64,000 bases of DNA, taken from assembly GCF_000711725.1 (NCBI RefSeq), contig NZ_JONP01000001.1:372001-436000 (forward strand). Direction: 5' to 3'. This stretch comes from Roseomonas aerilata DSM 19363 (GTDB lineage Bacteria > Pseudomonadota > Alphaproteobacteria > Acetobacterales > Acetobacteraceae). The notes under the pieces were generated by a model. That model searched no databases and was not told the DNA's origin. It was given only the letters and a program-made list of their open reading frames with translations. Positions 1 to 8,292 of the stretch are shown piece after piece (the first letter of the stretch is position 1; each line of letters starts with the position of its first letter). The position numbers and the translations under genes were made by a program.

Positions 1-207
1 GCGGTTGTCGATGATGAAGCTGGCGCCGAGGCTGCGGCTGAGCCGGTCGCCAATGATGCGGGTGGGGATCTCGATGGGGCTCCCTGGCGCCTGCGGCACG
101 ACGAGGCGAACGACGCGGACAGGCCAGGGTTCCTGGGCGCGGGCCGTGTTGGTCGCTGCGCCGAGCCCGCCGGCGGCGACCGCGAGCGCGAGGCTCCTGC
201 GACGCAT
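1..207 (-). CDS. Bug/TctC-family receptor, N-terminal part (cut by window edge)
   Basis: This is the first 69 codons of a periplasmic tripartite tricarboxylate receptor; the rest lies beyond the left edge. It starts with a signal peptide (MRRRSLALAVAAG, then an alanine-rich stretch ending ARAQ) followed by the family-typical WPVRVVRLVVPQAPGSP and a DNR motif at the end. A GGGGAGG ribosome site sits just before the ATG. Members bind carboxylates in the periplasm, usually for a TctAB permease, which is not seen here. It lies downstream of the LysR gene on the same strand with a 115-bp gap, so it may be transcribed on its own. Confidence 0.85.
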   Translation of the reverse strand, partial: MRRRSLALAVAAGGLGAATNTARAQEPWPVRVVRLVVPQAPGSPIEIPTRIIGDRLSRSLGASFIIDNR

Positions 208-321
208 TGTTCCTCCCCTTGCCCGCGCGGCGCCGCGGTGTTCGGGAAAGACTGCGCTCCCTTCCCATTACCGTCCAATAGGAAAAGGGGCGAAGTCCAT
301 TGACTGAGACAATGGGCGCCC

Positions 322-1215
322 TCAACCGCCGTATTGGGCCGCAACGGTCGCCTTCAACTGCTGAACGAAGTGCCCCATGGCGGCCGAGCGTGGGGCGGAG
401 CGGGCGCGCACCAGCAGGGCCGAGACCTCGATGCGCGGGCGGAGGGGGCGGGCGACGAGCCCGGGTAGGGGCATGGAGGCGAGGAGGAAGGGCTCGACCA
501 TCGCGACGCCCACGCCGTGGTAGGCCATCATGATGCCGGTCAGCGAGAGGCTGACCTGCACGGCGATGCGGGGCACCACCCCGGCCTCGCTCAGCGCGCG
601 ATCCACAGGGCCGCGCAGCAGGGTCTGCGGCAGGTAGGTGATGATGGCGTAGGGCTCGAGGTCGCGCACCTCGATCTCGGCGCGGGCGGCCAGCGGGTGG
701 TCCTCCCGCAGGACGCAGGCGACGCCGGAGCGGACGAGCACCTCCGTCTCGACCTCCGGGTTCACCACGGGCTCGTAGGCGATGCCCAGCTCCACCTCGC
801 GGCTGACCACACGGTCCACCACCTGCGGGGAGGTGAGGGACTGGAGCGCGACGCGCATTCCCGGGCGCGTTTCCATGAAGTCGGCGACGGCCTTGGCGAG
901 ATAGCCATTGGCAATGGGGAAGGCCGCGGCGACGGAGAGCGTGCCGAGCCTTCCACCCGCCAGGTCCTGGGTGAGGCGCCCGACGGCGTCCAGCCGGCCG
1001 AAGATGGCGGCCACGTCCGGGAAGATGGCCTCCGCCTCCGGCGTCGGGCGCAGCCGGCCGGCAACGCGCTCGAAGAGGCGAATCCGGAGGCTCGCCTCGC
1101 AGTGCTTGAGCACCGTGCTGACCGAGGGCTGGGTGACGCCGAGCAGCCGGGCCGCGGCCGTGACTGAGCCGGTGCGCATGATGGCGTAGAAGACCTCCAT
1201 CTGTCTCAGGTTCAT
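322..1215 (-). CDS. LysR-family transcriptional regulator
   Basis: A full-length LysR regulator of 297 residues. The winged helix-turn-helix is at residues 3-60, with the recognition region GSVTAAARLLGVTQPSVST at about 16-34. The effector-binding domain follows from about residue 92 (GTLSVAAAFPIANGYL). It is divergent from the operon starting at 1338, and a T-N11-A box lies between them at 1248-1264, so it most likely controls that operon and itself. The effector is unknown; the neighbours suggest an aromatic or pyrone acid. Confidence 0.92.
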   Translation of the reverse strand: MNLRQMEVFYAIMRTGSVTAAARLLGVTQPSVSTVLKHCEASLRIRLFERVAGRLRPTPEAEAIFPDVAAIFGRLDAVGRLTQDLAGGRLGTLSVAAAFPIANGYLAKAVADFMETRPGMRVALQSLTSPQVVDRVVSREVELGIAYEPVVNPEVETEVLVRSGVACVLREDHPLAARAEIEVRDLEPYAIITYLPQTLLRGPVDRALSEAGVVPRIAVQVSLSLTGIMMAYHGVGVAMVEPFLLASMPLPGLVARPLRPRIEVSALLVRARSAPRSAAMGHFVQQLKATVAAQYGG

Positions 1216-1247
1216 TATCCACCTGCCCTTGCCGGATGCGCAGCGGG

Positions 1248-1264
1248 CATAAGATCCGTTTATG
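1248..1264. promoter_or_regulatory. LysR box (T-N11-A) between divergent genes
   Basis: CATAA-N7-TTATG is a perfect 5-bp inverted repeat whose T (1250) and A (1262) are 11 bases apart, the classic LysR T-N11-A pattern. It sits 33 bp upstream of the lysR ATG and 74 bp before the opposing gene's start at 1338, a normal place for an autoregulatory and activating site. Confidence 0.6.
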
Positions 1265-1337
1265 GGTGCCGGCGGTCAAACGACTGGACTTGGCGGGCGG
1301 CCTGACAGACCCTCCGCGCCCGCTGGAGGAACGAACC

Positions 1338-2270
1338 ATGGATGCAGACCGGGCCTCGCCCGCGACCGGGGCCCGCCGCCAGGCGACGGTGCTCGGCGTC
1401 ACCCACGCGGCGCCGGGCTTCGAGGTGCCGGCGGGTGCCTGCGACTGTCATGTCCACGTCTTCGGTCCGGCGGGGCGCTACCCCTTCGATCCCGGCCGCG
1501 CCTATACGCCCGGCGACGCGTCGGTGGAGGAGCTGCTGGCGCTGCACGATGCTCTCGGGCTGGGACGCGTGGTGATCGTCCATCCCAGCCCTTACGGCAC
1601 GGACAACAGCTGCACGCTGGATGCCTCGCGCCGGTTGGGTGAGCGAGCGCGCGCGGTCGCCGTCATCGATCCGGGCATCGGGACCGAGGAATTGCGGGAG
1701 ATGCACGCGGCCGGGGTGCGCGGGGTGCGCGTGAACCTCGAGACGGCCGGGCAGCACGATCCCGCGGCCGCGGGCGCGCTGCTGGAGGCCGCTGCACGGC
1801 AGGTGGCGCCGCTCGGCTGGCACGTGCAGACCTATACGAACATGGCGGTGATCGGGGCGCTGCACGAGACGCTGATGCGGTTGCCGGTGCCTCTAGTGGT
1901 TGACCATTTCGGCCGGGCGCGCGCCGAGGCGGGCACGGGGCAGGCGGGATTTCCCGAGTTGCTCGCGCTGGTGCGCGCCGGGCGGGCCTATGTGAAGATC
2001 TCGGCGCCGCATCGCATCTCCGACCGGCCGGACTGCGCCGATGCGGGGCCGCTGGCGCGCGCCCTCTTCGAGGCGAGCCCGGAGCGCGTGGTCTGGGGCA
2101 GCGATTGGCCGCATCCGGGCGGCGCGCGGACCGACATCGCGGCCATTGAGCCCTTCAATCGCATCGACGACGGCGCGGCCCTGAACCGGCTGGCCGAGTG
2201 GTTCCCGGATGCGGAGGCGCGCCGCCTCATCCTGGTGGAGAACCCGGCGCGGCTCTATGGCTTCGGCTGA
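1338..2270 (+). CDS. Amidohydrolase, 2-pyrone-4,6-dicarboxylate hydrolase-like
   Basis: A 310-residue TIM-barrel metal hydrolase of the amidohydrolase-2 type, to which LigI (2-pyrone-4,6-dicarboxylate lactonase) belongs. The N-terminal CDCHVHVFGP carries the HxH pair (about H38, H40), VDHFGRA lies near residue 188, and VWGSDWPHPG gives the conserved Asp near 256. The start at 1338 was chosen because GGAGGAACGAACC precedes it; an in-frame extension to 1236 would add 34 atypical residues that run through the regulatory region. It is first in an operon with a decarboxylating dehydrogenase, a Bug receptor and a Rieske oxygenase. A lactone or dicarboxylate ring substrate is inferred. Confidence 0.85.
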   Translation: MDADRASPATGARRQATVLGVTHAAPGFEVPAGACDCHVHVFGPAGRYPFDPGRAYTPGDASVEELLALHDALGLGRVVIVHPSPYGTDNSCTLDASRRLGERARAVAVIDPGIGTEELREMHAAGVRGVRVNLETAGQHDPAAAGALLEAAARQVAPLGWHVQTYTNMAVIGALHETLMRLPVPLVVDHFGRARAEAGTGQAGFPELLALVRAGRAYVKISAPHRISDRPDCADAGPLARALFEASPERVVWGSDWPHPGGARTDIAAIEPFNRIDDGAALNRLAEWFPDAEARRLILVENPARLYGFG

Positions 2271-2301
2271 CAGCATCAAACCCAGCAGCGGATCTGACCC
2301 G

Positions 2302-3396
2302 ATGTCCCAGCGCAACGCCATGCACCTGATCGTCCTTCCCGGGGACGGGATCGGTCCCGAGATCACGGCCGCGACGGTGGAGGTGCTGGAGGCGGCGTCG
2401 GAGCGCTTCGGGCTTGGGCTGCAGCTTGAGTCCGATATTGCCGGCCACGAAAGTCTGCAGCGGCACGGCATCACCGTGCGGCCGGAGCTGCTGGAGAAGG
2501 TGAGGGGGGCCGATGGGCTGGTGCTCGGCCCCATGTCCACCTTCGACTACACGGACGAGAGCAAGGGCGGGATCAACCCTTCCATGTTCTTCCGCAAACG
2601 GTTGGACCTGTTCGCCAACGTCCGTCCGGCGCGTACCTATCCGGGGGTGCAGCACCACGCGGTTTTGGACTTCGACCTGATCGTGGTGCGGGAGAATACC
2701 GAGGGCTTCTATGCCGACCGTAACATGGAATCGGGTGGCAGCGAGATGCTGGTCACGCCTGATGTCTGCATCTCCCTTCGCCGGATCACACGTGGCTGCT
2801 GCGAGCGCATCGCGCGTGCTGCCTTCCGTCTCGCCATGACGCGCCGGAAGCGCGTGAGCGCCGTGCACAAGGCGAATGTGCTGAAGATCGGCGACGGCAT
2901 GTTCCTCGAAGAGTGCCGCAAGGTGGCGGCGGAGTTCCCCGAGGTGGTGCTGGACGAGTACATCATCGACGCCATGTGCGCCCATGTCGTGCGCGATCCC
3001 GCGAGGTTCGACGTGATCGTGACCACCAACATGTTCGGCGACATCCTCTCGGACCTGACGGCGGAGCTTTCGGGCAGCATCGGCCTCGGCGGCTCCGTGA
3101 ATGCGGGCGCGAGCCATGCGATGGCCCAGGCGGCGCACGGCTCGGCACCCGACATTGCTGGGCAGGACGTGGCCAACCCGCTCTCGCTCATCCTTTCGGC
3201 CGCGCAGCTGCTCGACTGGCACGCGGACCGCCTGGGCAGCCAGGCCTTCGCCGGTGCGAGCCGCGCGATCGAGGCGGCAGTGGCGGAGGCCGTGGCGGCC
3301 GGTGAATCCACGCAGGACGTGGGCGGAAGGCTGGGTACGGCCGCGACCGGCGCGGGCATCGCCGCGCGGCTGCGCGCCATGCCTGTACCCGCCTGA
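2302..3396 (+). CDS. Isocitrate/isopropylmalate dehydrogenase-family enzyme
   Basis: A 364-residue NAD(P)-dependent beta-decarboxylating dehydrogenase. Visible motifs are LPGDGIGPEIT at the N-terminus, the substrate arginines in FRKRLDLFANVRPART, VRENTEGFYADR, the lysine-bearing VHKANVLKIGDG, the metal-site stretch MFGDILSDLTAEL and the cofactor loop AAHGSAPDIAGQ. The family oxidises and decarboxylates 2-hydroxy acids such as 3-isopropylmalate, tartrate or homoisocitrate. Its context is catabolic, next to a Rieske oxygenase and not leucine genes, so leuB is unlikely. Starts at 2257 (overlapping the previous stop) and 2320 are possible alternatives; none has a strong ribosome site. Confidence 0.87.
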   Translation: MSQRNAMHLIVLPGDGIGPEITAATVEVLEAASERFGLGLQLESDIAGHESLQRHGITVRPELLEKVRGADGLVLGPMSTFDYTDESKGGINPSMFFRKRLDLFANVRPARTYPGVQHHAVLDFDLIVVRENTEGFYADRNMESGGSEMLVTPDVCISLRRITRGCCERIARAAFRLAMTRRKRVSAVHKANVLKIGDGMFLEECRKVAAEFPEVVLDEYIIDAMCAHVVRDPARFDVIVTTNMFGDILSDLTAELSGSIGLGGSVNAGASHAMAQAAHGSAPDIAGQDVANPLSLILSAAQLLDWHADRLGSQAFAGASRAIEAAVAEAVAAGESTQDVGGRLGTAATGAGIAARLRAMPVPA

Positions 3397-3427
3397 TCTC
3401 GCGAAAAAAATGAGAAGGGAGGAGTTC

Positions 3428-4408
3428 ATGGCAGGTGTTTTGACCAGGCGGGCAGCGTCTCTAGCCGCTTTGGGCGCCATGGCTTATGCGGCGGGTGTCC
3501 GGGCGCAGGATACCTCCTTCCCGACGCGGCCCGTGCGCATCATCGTCCCCTTCGCGGCGGGTGGCCCGACGGACGTCATCGTGCGGATCATCGCGGAGGC
3601 GCTGTCCGAGCGGTGGAAGCAGCCCGTCGTCGTGGAGAACCGCGGTGGCGGCGGCACGATCGTCGGCACCAACGCGCTCGCCCAGGCGGCGGGGGATGGC
3701 TACACCATCGGCGTCGCCACCAATTCCTTCGTAATCAACCCCGCGATCCGGCCGCGCCTGCCCTACGACACGGCGCGCGCCTTCACGGCGGTAGGCATGC
3801 TCGTCACCTCGCCCTTCGTGCTGGTTGCCTGGCCGGACCTCGCGCCGAAGAACCTCGCGGAGCTGATTGCCTTCGCGAAGCGGGAGAGCAGCCCGATCGC
3901 CTATGCCTCGCCCGGACCGGGGACGGGCGGGCAGATGGCGGGTGAGTTGCTGCAGCTGAAGGCGGGCATCCGGATGGAGCACGTGCCTTACAACGGCAGC
4001 GCCCCGGCACTGACGGACGTGCTGGCCGGCCGCGTTCCGCTGATGTTCGACCTGTGGAGTTCCGTGCGGCCCTATGTGGAGGCGGGGCGGCTGAAGGTGC
4101 TGGCCGTGGCGACGGACGCGCCACTGCCCGACGCGCCGCAATACCCGACAATTGCCACCACCTTCCCCGGCTTCTCGGTGAGCGCCTTTCAGGCGATGGT
4201 GGCGCCCGCCGGCACACCGCCCGCGGCGATCAGGCGCATAGCTGCCGACCTGCGGGAGGTCGTCGCCTCTGAGCGCTTCGCGACACAGGTCCGCCCGCTG
4301 GGCGTGGAGCCGGCGCCCTCGACGGCGGCGGAGCTGGAGACCTTCCTGCAGGGCGAGATGGCGAAGTGGCGCGAGGTCGCGCGCAGCTCGAACATCGTCC
4401 TCGAATGA
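3428..4408 (+). CDS. Bug/TctC-family periplasmic receptor
   Basis: A 326-residue receptor with a twin-arginine-like signal (TRRAASLAALG) ending near ARAQ at residue 27. Family blocks follow: FPTRPVRIIVPFAAGGPTD, VVENRGGGGTIVG, DGYTIGVATNS, HVPYNGSAPALTDVLAGRV and SAFQAMVAPAGTPP. GGGAGGAGTTC precedes the ATG. It lies between the dehydrogenase and the Rieske oxygenase, so it probably captures the acid that this operon degrades. No TctA or TctB membrane partner is encoded nearby. Confidence 0.93.
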   Translation: MAGVLTRRAASLAALGAMAYAAGVRAQDTSFPTRPVRIIVPFAAGGPTDVIVRIIAEALSERWKQPVVVENRGGGGTIVGTNALAQAAGDGYTIGVATNSFVINPAIRPRLPYDTARAFTAVGMLVTSPFVLVAWPDLAPKNLAELIAFAKRESSPIAYASPGPGTGGQMAGELLQLKAGIRMEHVPYNGSAPALTDVLAGRVPLMFDLWSSVRPYVEAGRLKVLAVATDAPLPDAPQYPTIATTFPGFSVSAFQAMVAPAGTPPAAIRRIAADLREVVASERFATQVRPLGVEPAPSTAAELETFLQGEMAKWREVARSSNIVLE

Positions 4409-4455
4409 CCATTCAACGCAGCGGGCAGCCCTTGGCCCGATCCGGAGCGTCGATC

Positions 4456-5853
4456 ATGACCAATCAACCGCGAGGTGCTGCCGACCTCGTCGAGGATCGC
4501 CCCGCGGAGGGCGTGTTCCGCGTGCATCGCGACGTGTTCCGCGACCCGCATGTGTTTGAGCTGGAGATGGCGCGCATTTTCGAGGGAACGTGGGTCTTCG
4601 TGGCGCTGGAAACCCAGGTCGCGCGGCCGAACGACTTCCTCACGACCTATATCGGTCGCCAGCCGGTGCTGCTGACCAGGGATTCCGAGGGGCAGCTTCA
4701 CCTCTTCCTCAACAGCTGCCGCCACCGCGGCGCGGTGGTCTGCCCCCTACGCAAGGGGCGGCAGAAGTATCATGTCTGTCGTTATCACGGTTGGGCCTAC
4801 GACAGCGCCGGGCGGAACACCCTCGTGACGGACCGGGAGGACGGGCAGTACCCGGAATCCTTCGACCGCGAGAGCCACGACCTCATCCGCGTTCCCCGCT
4901 TCGGCAACTACCGCGGGCTGCTCTTCGCCAGCCTTTCGGAAGACGTGCCGCCGCTGGAGGAGTATCTTGGCGAAGCGCGCGGCATGCTGGATCTCGTGCT
5001 CGACCAGAGCTCCACGGGCTGGGAGTTCGTGCCGGGGCCGGTGACCTACACCTACGATGCCAACTGGAAGCTGCAGCTGGAGAACGGGCTGGACTTCTAC
5101 CACTTCACCTCCACGCACAGCTCCTACGTGGATGTGCTGCAGCAGCGGGCGAAGCGGAACCCTCCCAGCATCAAGCCGCCGCCGGAGACGGACCCGGAGG
5201 CGCAGGGCAGCTTCAGCTTCGCCCACGGCCATTCCGTCATGTGGTCCATCCGCAATCCGCCGAGGGGCCTCCGCCCGCTGGCGGTGGACACGGAGCGGCT
5301 GGAGGAGGTCCGCGGGCGCGTGGGCCAGGCGCGCGCCAAGTGGATGCTGCGCCAGCGCAACCTGACGATCTTCCCCAACCTGCAGATCATCGACATCGTC
5401 TCGCTGCAGCTACGCACCTGGCGTCCGTTGGCGGCGGACCGGACGGAGATGACCTCTCACTGCCTCGCACCGATCGGCGAGAACGCCGAGGCGCGGCGGC
5501 TGCGCATCCGGCAGTACGAGGATTTCTTCAACCCGACGGGCCTCGCGACCTCCGACGACAACGTGATGTACGAGTACTGCCAGTCCGGCTACGCGGCCGA
5601 TACGGATGGGTGGACGCAGGGCTACGCACGTGGCCTGGGGGGCGGCAGCGGCAGCGGCAGCGGCAGCGGCAGCGGCAGCGGCAGCGGCAGCGGCAGCGGC
5701 AGCGGCGCCAGCTCGCTCGCCTCGGAGATCGGGATCACACCCTCGGCGGAGGCGGTGGGCACGCTCGGCTTCGGTGACGAGACCTGCTTCCACGCTGCCT
5801 ATCGCGAATGGCGGCGGCTGGTCTCGGGCGGTGAAGGGACGGCGGCGCGATGA
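4456..5853 (+). CDS. Rieske ring-hydroxylating oxygenase, alpha subunit
   Basis: The 465-residue catalytic subunit of a non-haem iron ring hydroxylase. The Rieske [2Fe-2S] ligands are C88/H90 (CRHRG) and C108/H111 (CRYHGWAY). The mononuclear iron site is marked by LENGLDFYHFTSTH, with D213, H216 and H221. Near the C-terminus, at about 397-416, lies an unusual run of ten Gly-Ser pairs encoded by a perfect hexanucleotide repeat. The start at 4456 has GGAGCG upstream and removes 30 residues that run into the previous gene. Its stop overlaps the beta-subunit start by 4 nt. The substrate is unknown, and no reductase gene is in the window. Confidence 0.93.
   Translation: MTNQPRGAADLVEDRPAEGVFRVHRDVFRDPHVFELEMARIFEGTWVFVALETQVARPNDFLTTYIGRQPVLLTRDSEGQLHLFLNSCRHRGAVVCPLRKGRQKYHVCRYHGWAYDSAGRNTLVTDREDGQYPESFDRESHDLIRVPRFGNYRGLLFASLSEDVPPLEEYLGEARGMLDLVLDQSSTGWEFVPGPVTYTYDANWKLQLENGLDFYHFTSTHSSYVDVLQQRAKRNPPSIKPPPETDPEAQGSFSFAHGHSVMWSIRNPPRGLRPLAVDTERLEEVRGRVGQARAKWMLRQRNLTIFPNLQIIDIVSLQLRTWRPLAADRTEMTSHCLAPIGENAEARRLRIRQYEDFFNPTGLATSDDNVMYEYCQSGYAADTDGWTQGYARGLGGGSGSGSGSGSGSGSGSGSGSGASSLASEIGITPSAEAVGTLGFGDETCFHAAYREWRRLVSGGEGTAAR
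5644..5703 (+). repeat. (GGCAGC)10 hexanucleotide repeat in the oxygenase alpha gene
   Basis: Ten perfect tandem copies of GGCAGC encode ten Gly-Ser dipeptides. Unit changes would keep the reading frame and only alter linker length. The protein around it (ARGLGG before, ASSLASEIG after) is otherwise ordinary. A copy-number change by replication slippage is expected but not shown here. Confidence 0.97.
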
Positions 5854-6353
5854 TGGATCCTGCCGCCGCGGTGATCTGCGCCGACCTTCTGTACCGCGAG
5901 GGACTGCATCTCGACCGGCAGGAATGGGATGCCTGGCTCGCCCTCTATGCCGAGGACGCGGTGTTCTGGATCCCCGCCTGGCTCGACGAGCACCGCACGA
6001 CGAGCGATCCGGACCGCGAGGTCTCGCTCATCTACCACGACTCCCGTTTCGGCCTCGAGGAGCGGATCATGCGGATCCGGACGCGGAAGTCGGTGACAGC
6101 GCTGCCGTTGCCGCGAACCGTGCATATGATCACCAACATCCTGCCCGTTCAGGCTGCGCCGGACACGATCGAGGTGACATCGAGCTGGATCGTGCACGAC
6201 TTCGACCCCCGCGTGTCGCGGCAGCACATGCTCTTCGGGCGCTACGAGCATGGGCTGCGCCGGGGGGGTGACGGGACATGGCGGATCGCGCGCAAGAAGG
6301 TGCTGCTGACCAACGACGTGATCCCGACAGCACTGGACTTCTACAGCGTGTGA
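5850..6353 (+). CDS. Rieske ring-hydroxylating oxygenase, beta subunit
   Basis: A small 167-residue subunit with the SnoaL/NTF2-like fold of ring-hydroxylase beta chains. The opening ADLLYREGLHLDRQEWDAWLALYAED and AVFWIPAW are the usual signature, and the C-terminus has RIARKKVLLTNDVIP. It has no cofactor motif and serves a structural role in an alpha3beta3 hexamer. Its ATG overlaps the alpha stop (ATGA), and a second ATG follows at once at 5853. It converges with the next gene, leaving only 4 bp between the two stops. Confidence 0.92.
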   Translation: MMDPAAAVICADLLYREGLHLDRQEWDAWLALYAEDAVFWIPAWLDEHRTTSDPDREVSLIYHDSRFGLEERIMRIRTRKSVTALPLPRTVHMITNILPVQAAPDTIEVTSSWIVHDFDPRVSRQHMLFGRYEHGLRRGGDGTWRIARKKVLLTNDVIPTALDFYSV

Positions 6354-6357
6354 CGCC

Positions 6358-7302
6358 TCAGGTCGGGGATGGCGCCGGGAGGTCCGCCTCGATGCCGAGG
6401 GCGCGGGCGGCGTTCAGCGAGACCATCTTGCGGATCTCCTCGTCGGAGTAGCCAAGCTTCATGCAGAGCTTGATGCCCCGGCGGAAGCCCTCGATCGGGC
6501 TGAACACGCCGGTCTGCCCGAGGTCGGAGCAGAGGATGGTCTGGCCCACGCCGGCCGCATCGATATGCTTGCGCAGATCCTCCTCCTCGCAGGTCTTGAA
6601 CTTGGATCCTTCGAGGAACATGCAGAGGGAGTGCTCGACGAAGGCACCCATGGCGGCGATGCCGCTCACGTCGTTCATCGAGGCATCGACGATATCCTCC
6701 GGATGCGTCAGGACGAGCCGCTTCACGCCGCGCCGGCGTGCTTCCTCGAAGACGAGCCATGTCTCGCTGATGTGCAGGTGGCCGCTGGCGAGAGCGATGT
6801 CGTTCCGCGCGACGATGTCGAGAACCTCCTTCACCTCGTCCCGCACAGCCTTGTTGCCGTCGAGAACCGGGATTCCCGCCGCCGGCCGGATCTTCTGGGT
6901 GGAGGCCGGGTGGACCCAGCCCGCGGTCTTCTCCCAACGCAAATGGTTCTCGGCCGCGAGGGTCGGCATCCAGACGACCTTGCCGCCCATGGCCGCCATG
7001 TGCTCGACGGCGTAGGGATTGAAGCCGCCGACGACGTTGTTGAGCACGATGCTCGAGTAGACCTTGGTCCTCAGCTCGGGATGGTGCCTGGCGATGAGGG
7101 CCGCCGTCATCACGCCGCTGTAGTCGTGATCCTTGGTGACGACTGCCGCGAAGCCCGCCTTGGATGCCTCGATGGCGAGTTGCAGGTGGTCGATGCCGCG
7201 CTCCGCGATGGAGGGTCCGCTATGGACATGCGGGTCGATCGCACCTTGGAGCAGGGCGTCCACGCGCTGCTCCACCGGGTCGTTGATCGCTGCTTCGGTC
7301 AT
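6358..7302 (-). CDS. Metal-dependent hydrolase (DUF6282-like), cassette A copy
   Basis: A 314-residue amidohydrolase-like protein that I associate with the uncharacterised DUF6282 group. Likely metal ligands are HVH at residues 25-27 (AIDPHVHSGPS), H59 in TKDHDY, the GHLHISE histidines in mid-protein and the Asp in CSDLGQTG near the C-terminus. A close relative is encoded at 46256-47203 with the same motifs. It is the last gene of the operon DHOD-like, Bug receptor, cupin, hydrolase. No substrate is known; the operon suggests a small organic acid or ring-opened product. Confidence 0.8.
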   Translation of the reverse strand: MTEAAINDPVEQRVDALLQGAIDPHVHSGPSIAERGIDHLQLAIEASKAGFAAVVTKDHDYSGVMTAALIARHHPELRTKVYSSIVLNNVVGGFNPYAVEHMAAMGGKVVWMPTLAAENHLRWEKTAGWVHPASTQKIRPAAGIPVLDGNKAVRDEVKEVLDIVARNDIALASGHLHISETWLVFEEARRRGVKRLVLTHPEDIVDASMNDVSGIAAMGAFVEHSLCMFLEGSKFKTCEEEDLRKHIDAAGVGQTILCSDLGQTGVFSPIEGFRRGIKLCMKLGYSDEEIRKMVSLNAARALGIEADLPAPSPT

Positions 7303-7380
7303 GCTGTCCTCATGGGCTTGGCGCCCGGTGGGGGCCGGAGGCGGGTGCCTGGGGCGGGCCGGAGGTCGTGGAAGGCGGCC

Positions 7381-8280
7381 TTACGACGGCATCGGGTAGT
7401 CGGCCGCGTTGAGCACCCAGCCCGGCTTGTTCGAGAAGTCCTCCCGCGGGGGACAGAAAAGGTCGACCATCTGCCCGGCCTCCTTGGCCTCCGACGTGTG
7501 GATTGAGGGCGGCGGGATGACGGTGAGGGAGGGGCCGCGGCAGTATTCGTGCTCGTCGGGCCGCCAGATCGTCATGTCGGTGGTCCAGGGCCAGCGGAGG
7601 TGGTGCGTGTAGGCGCCATCGAGCACGAGGGAGCCCTGCTCGAAGTCATCGTGGTGGTGCGGGGACATCTTGCGCGGGTCGCGCGGGCCGTCGGCGGGGT
7701 CGAGCACGTTCACCATCAGCGTCGTGCAGCGCCAGATGCGGCCAAAACGCTTCGGATCCGGCGGCACGTCCAGGCTGTAGGCGCGGAAGAGCAGCCCGCC
7801 CGGCGGCTCCGGCCAGGGGCGCAGCGGCGGGATGTTCGGGTCGCGCGCAGCATAGGAGGCGGCGTTAGAGCATTTCGCGACGAGGTCTTCCGCCCGCGTC
7901 GTGAGGATGCGCACCACGCGGCCAGGTCGCAGCACCTCGATGCGGCTGTTTCCGGGCGGGATGAAGGCGAGGCCGTTGCCGGAGAGGATATGACGGGTGC
8001 CGGATACCTCGACCGCGATTTCGGTGCCGGCATCGGGCAGCAGCACGGCGTACTCGTCGGGCTGGGCGTCGCGCGAGAGCAGAGCCCCCGCCTCGGCTTC
8101 CGTATAGGCGACAAGGAAGTTCTGCGCCCGCGCGTACCAGTGCCGCGCGGCCGCGTCCTGCTCCACCGGCGGGGTTTCGTAGAAGCGCTCGTAATGCGCG
8201 GGGCTGAAGGCGGTCGGCACGGGCGCGGCGCCGGAGGGGGGCGCGGCGAGAGCGGCGCGCGGGTCGGTCTGGTCGTACAT
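7381..8280 (-). CDS. Cupin-like protein of unknown function, cassette A copy
   Basis: A 299-residue protein with two probable cupin halves. The second holds a histidine-rich metal site, SPHHHDDFEQGSLVL (H208-H210, E214), and a later histidine in PPSIHTS near 261. It starts MYDQTDPRA, almost the same as the copy at 49056-49958 (MYDRSDPRA), and the two proteins match along their whole length. It has no signal peptide. The gene lies 12 bp downstream of the Bug receptor. The reaction is unknown; isomerase or dioxygenase chemistry would fit a cupin. Confidence 0.75.
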   Translation of the reverse strand: MYDQTDPRAALAAPPSGAAPVPTAFSPAHYERFYETPPVEQDAAARHWYARAQNFLVAYTEAEAGALLSRDAQPDEYAVLLPDAGTEIAVEVSGTRHILSGNGLAFIPPGNSRIEVLRPGRVVRILTTRAEDLVAKCSNAASYAARDPNIPPLRPWPEPPGGLLFRAYSLDVPPDPKRFGRIWRCTTLMVNVLDPADGPRDPRKMSPHHHDDFEQGSLVLDGAYTHHLRWPWTTDMTIWRPDEHEYCRGPSLTVIPPPSIHTSEAKEAGQMVDLFCPPREDFSNKPGWVLNAADYPMPS

Positions 8281-8292
8281 GATCAGTGTCCG

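Noticed and set aside
2302-3396. 3-isopropylmalate dehydrogenase (leuB) for leucine synthesis
   Set aside because: No leuA, leuC or leuD gene is near, and it is embedded in a catabolic operon with a Rieske oxygenase.
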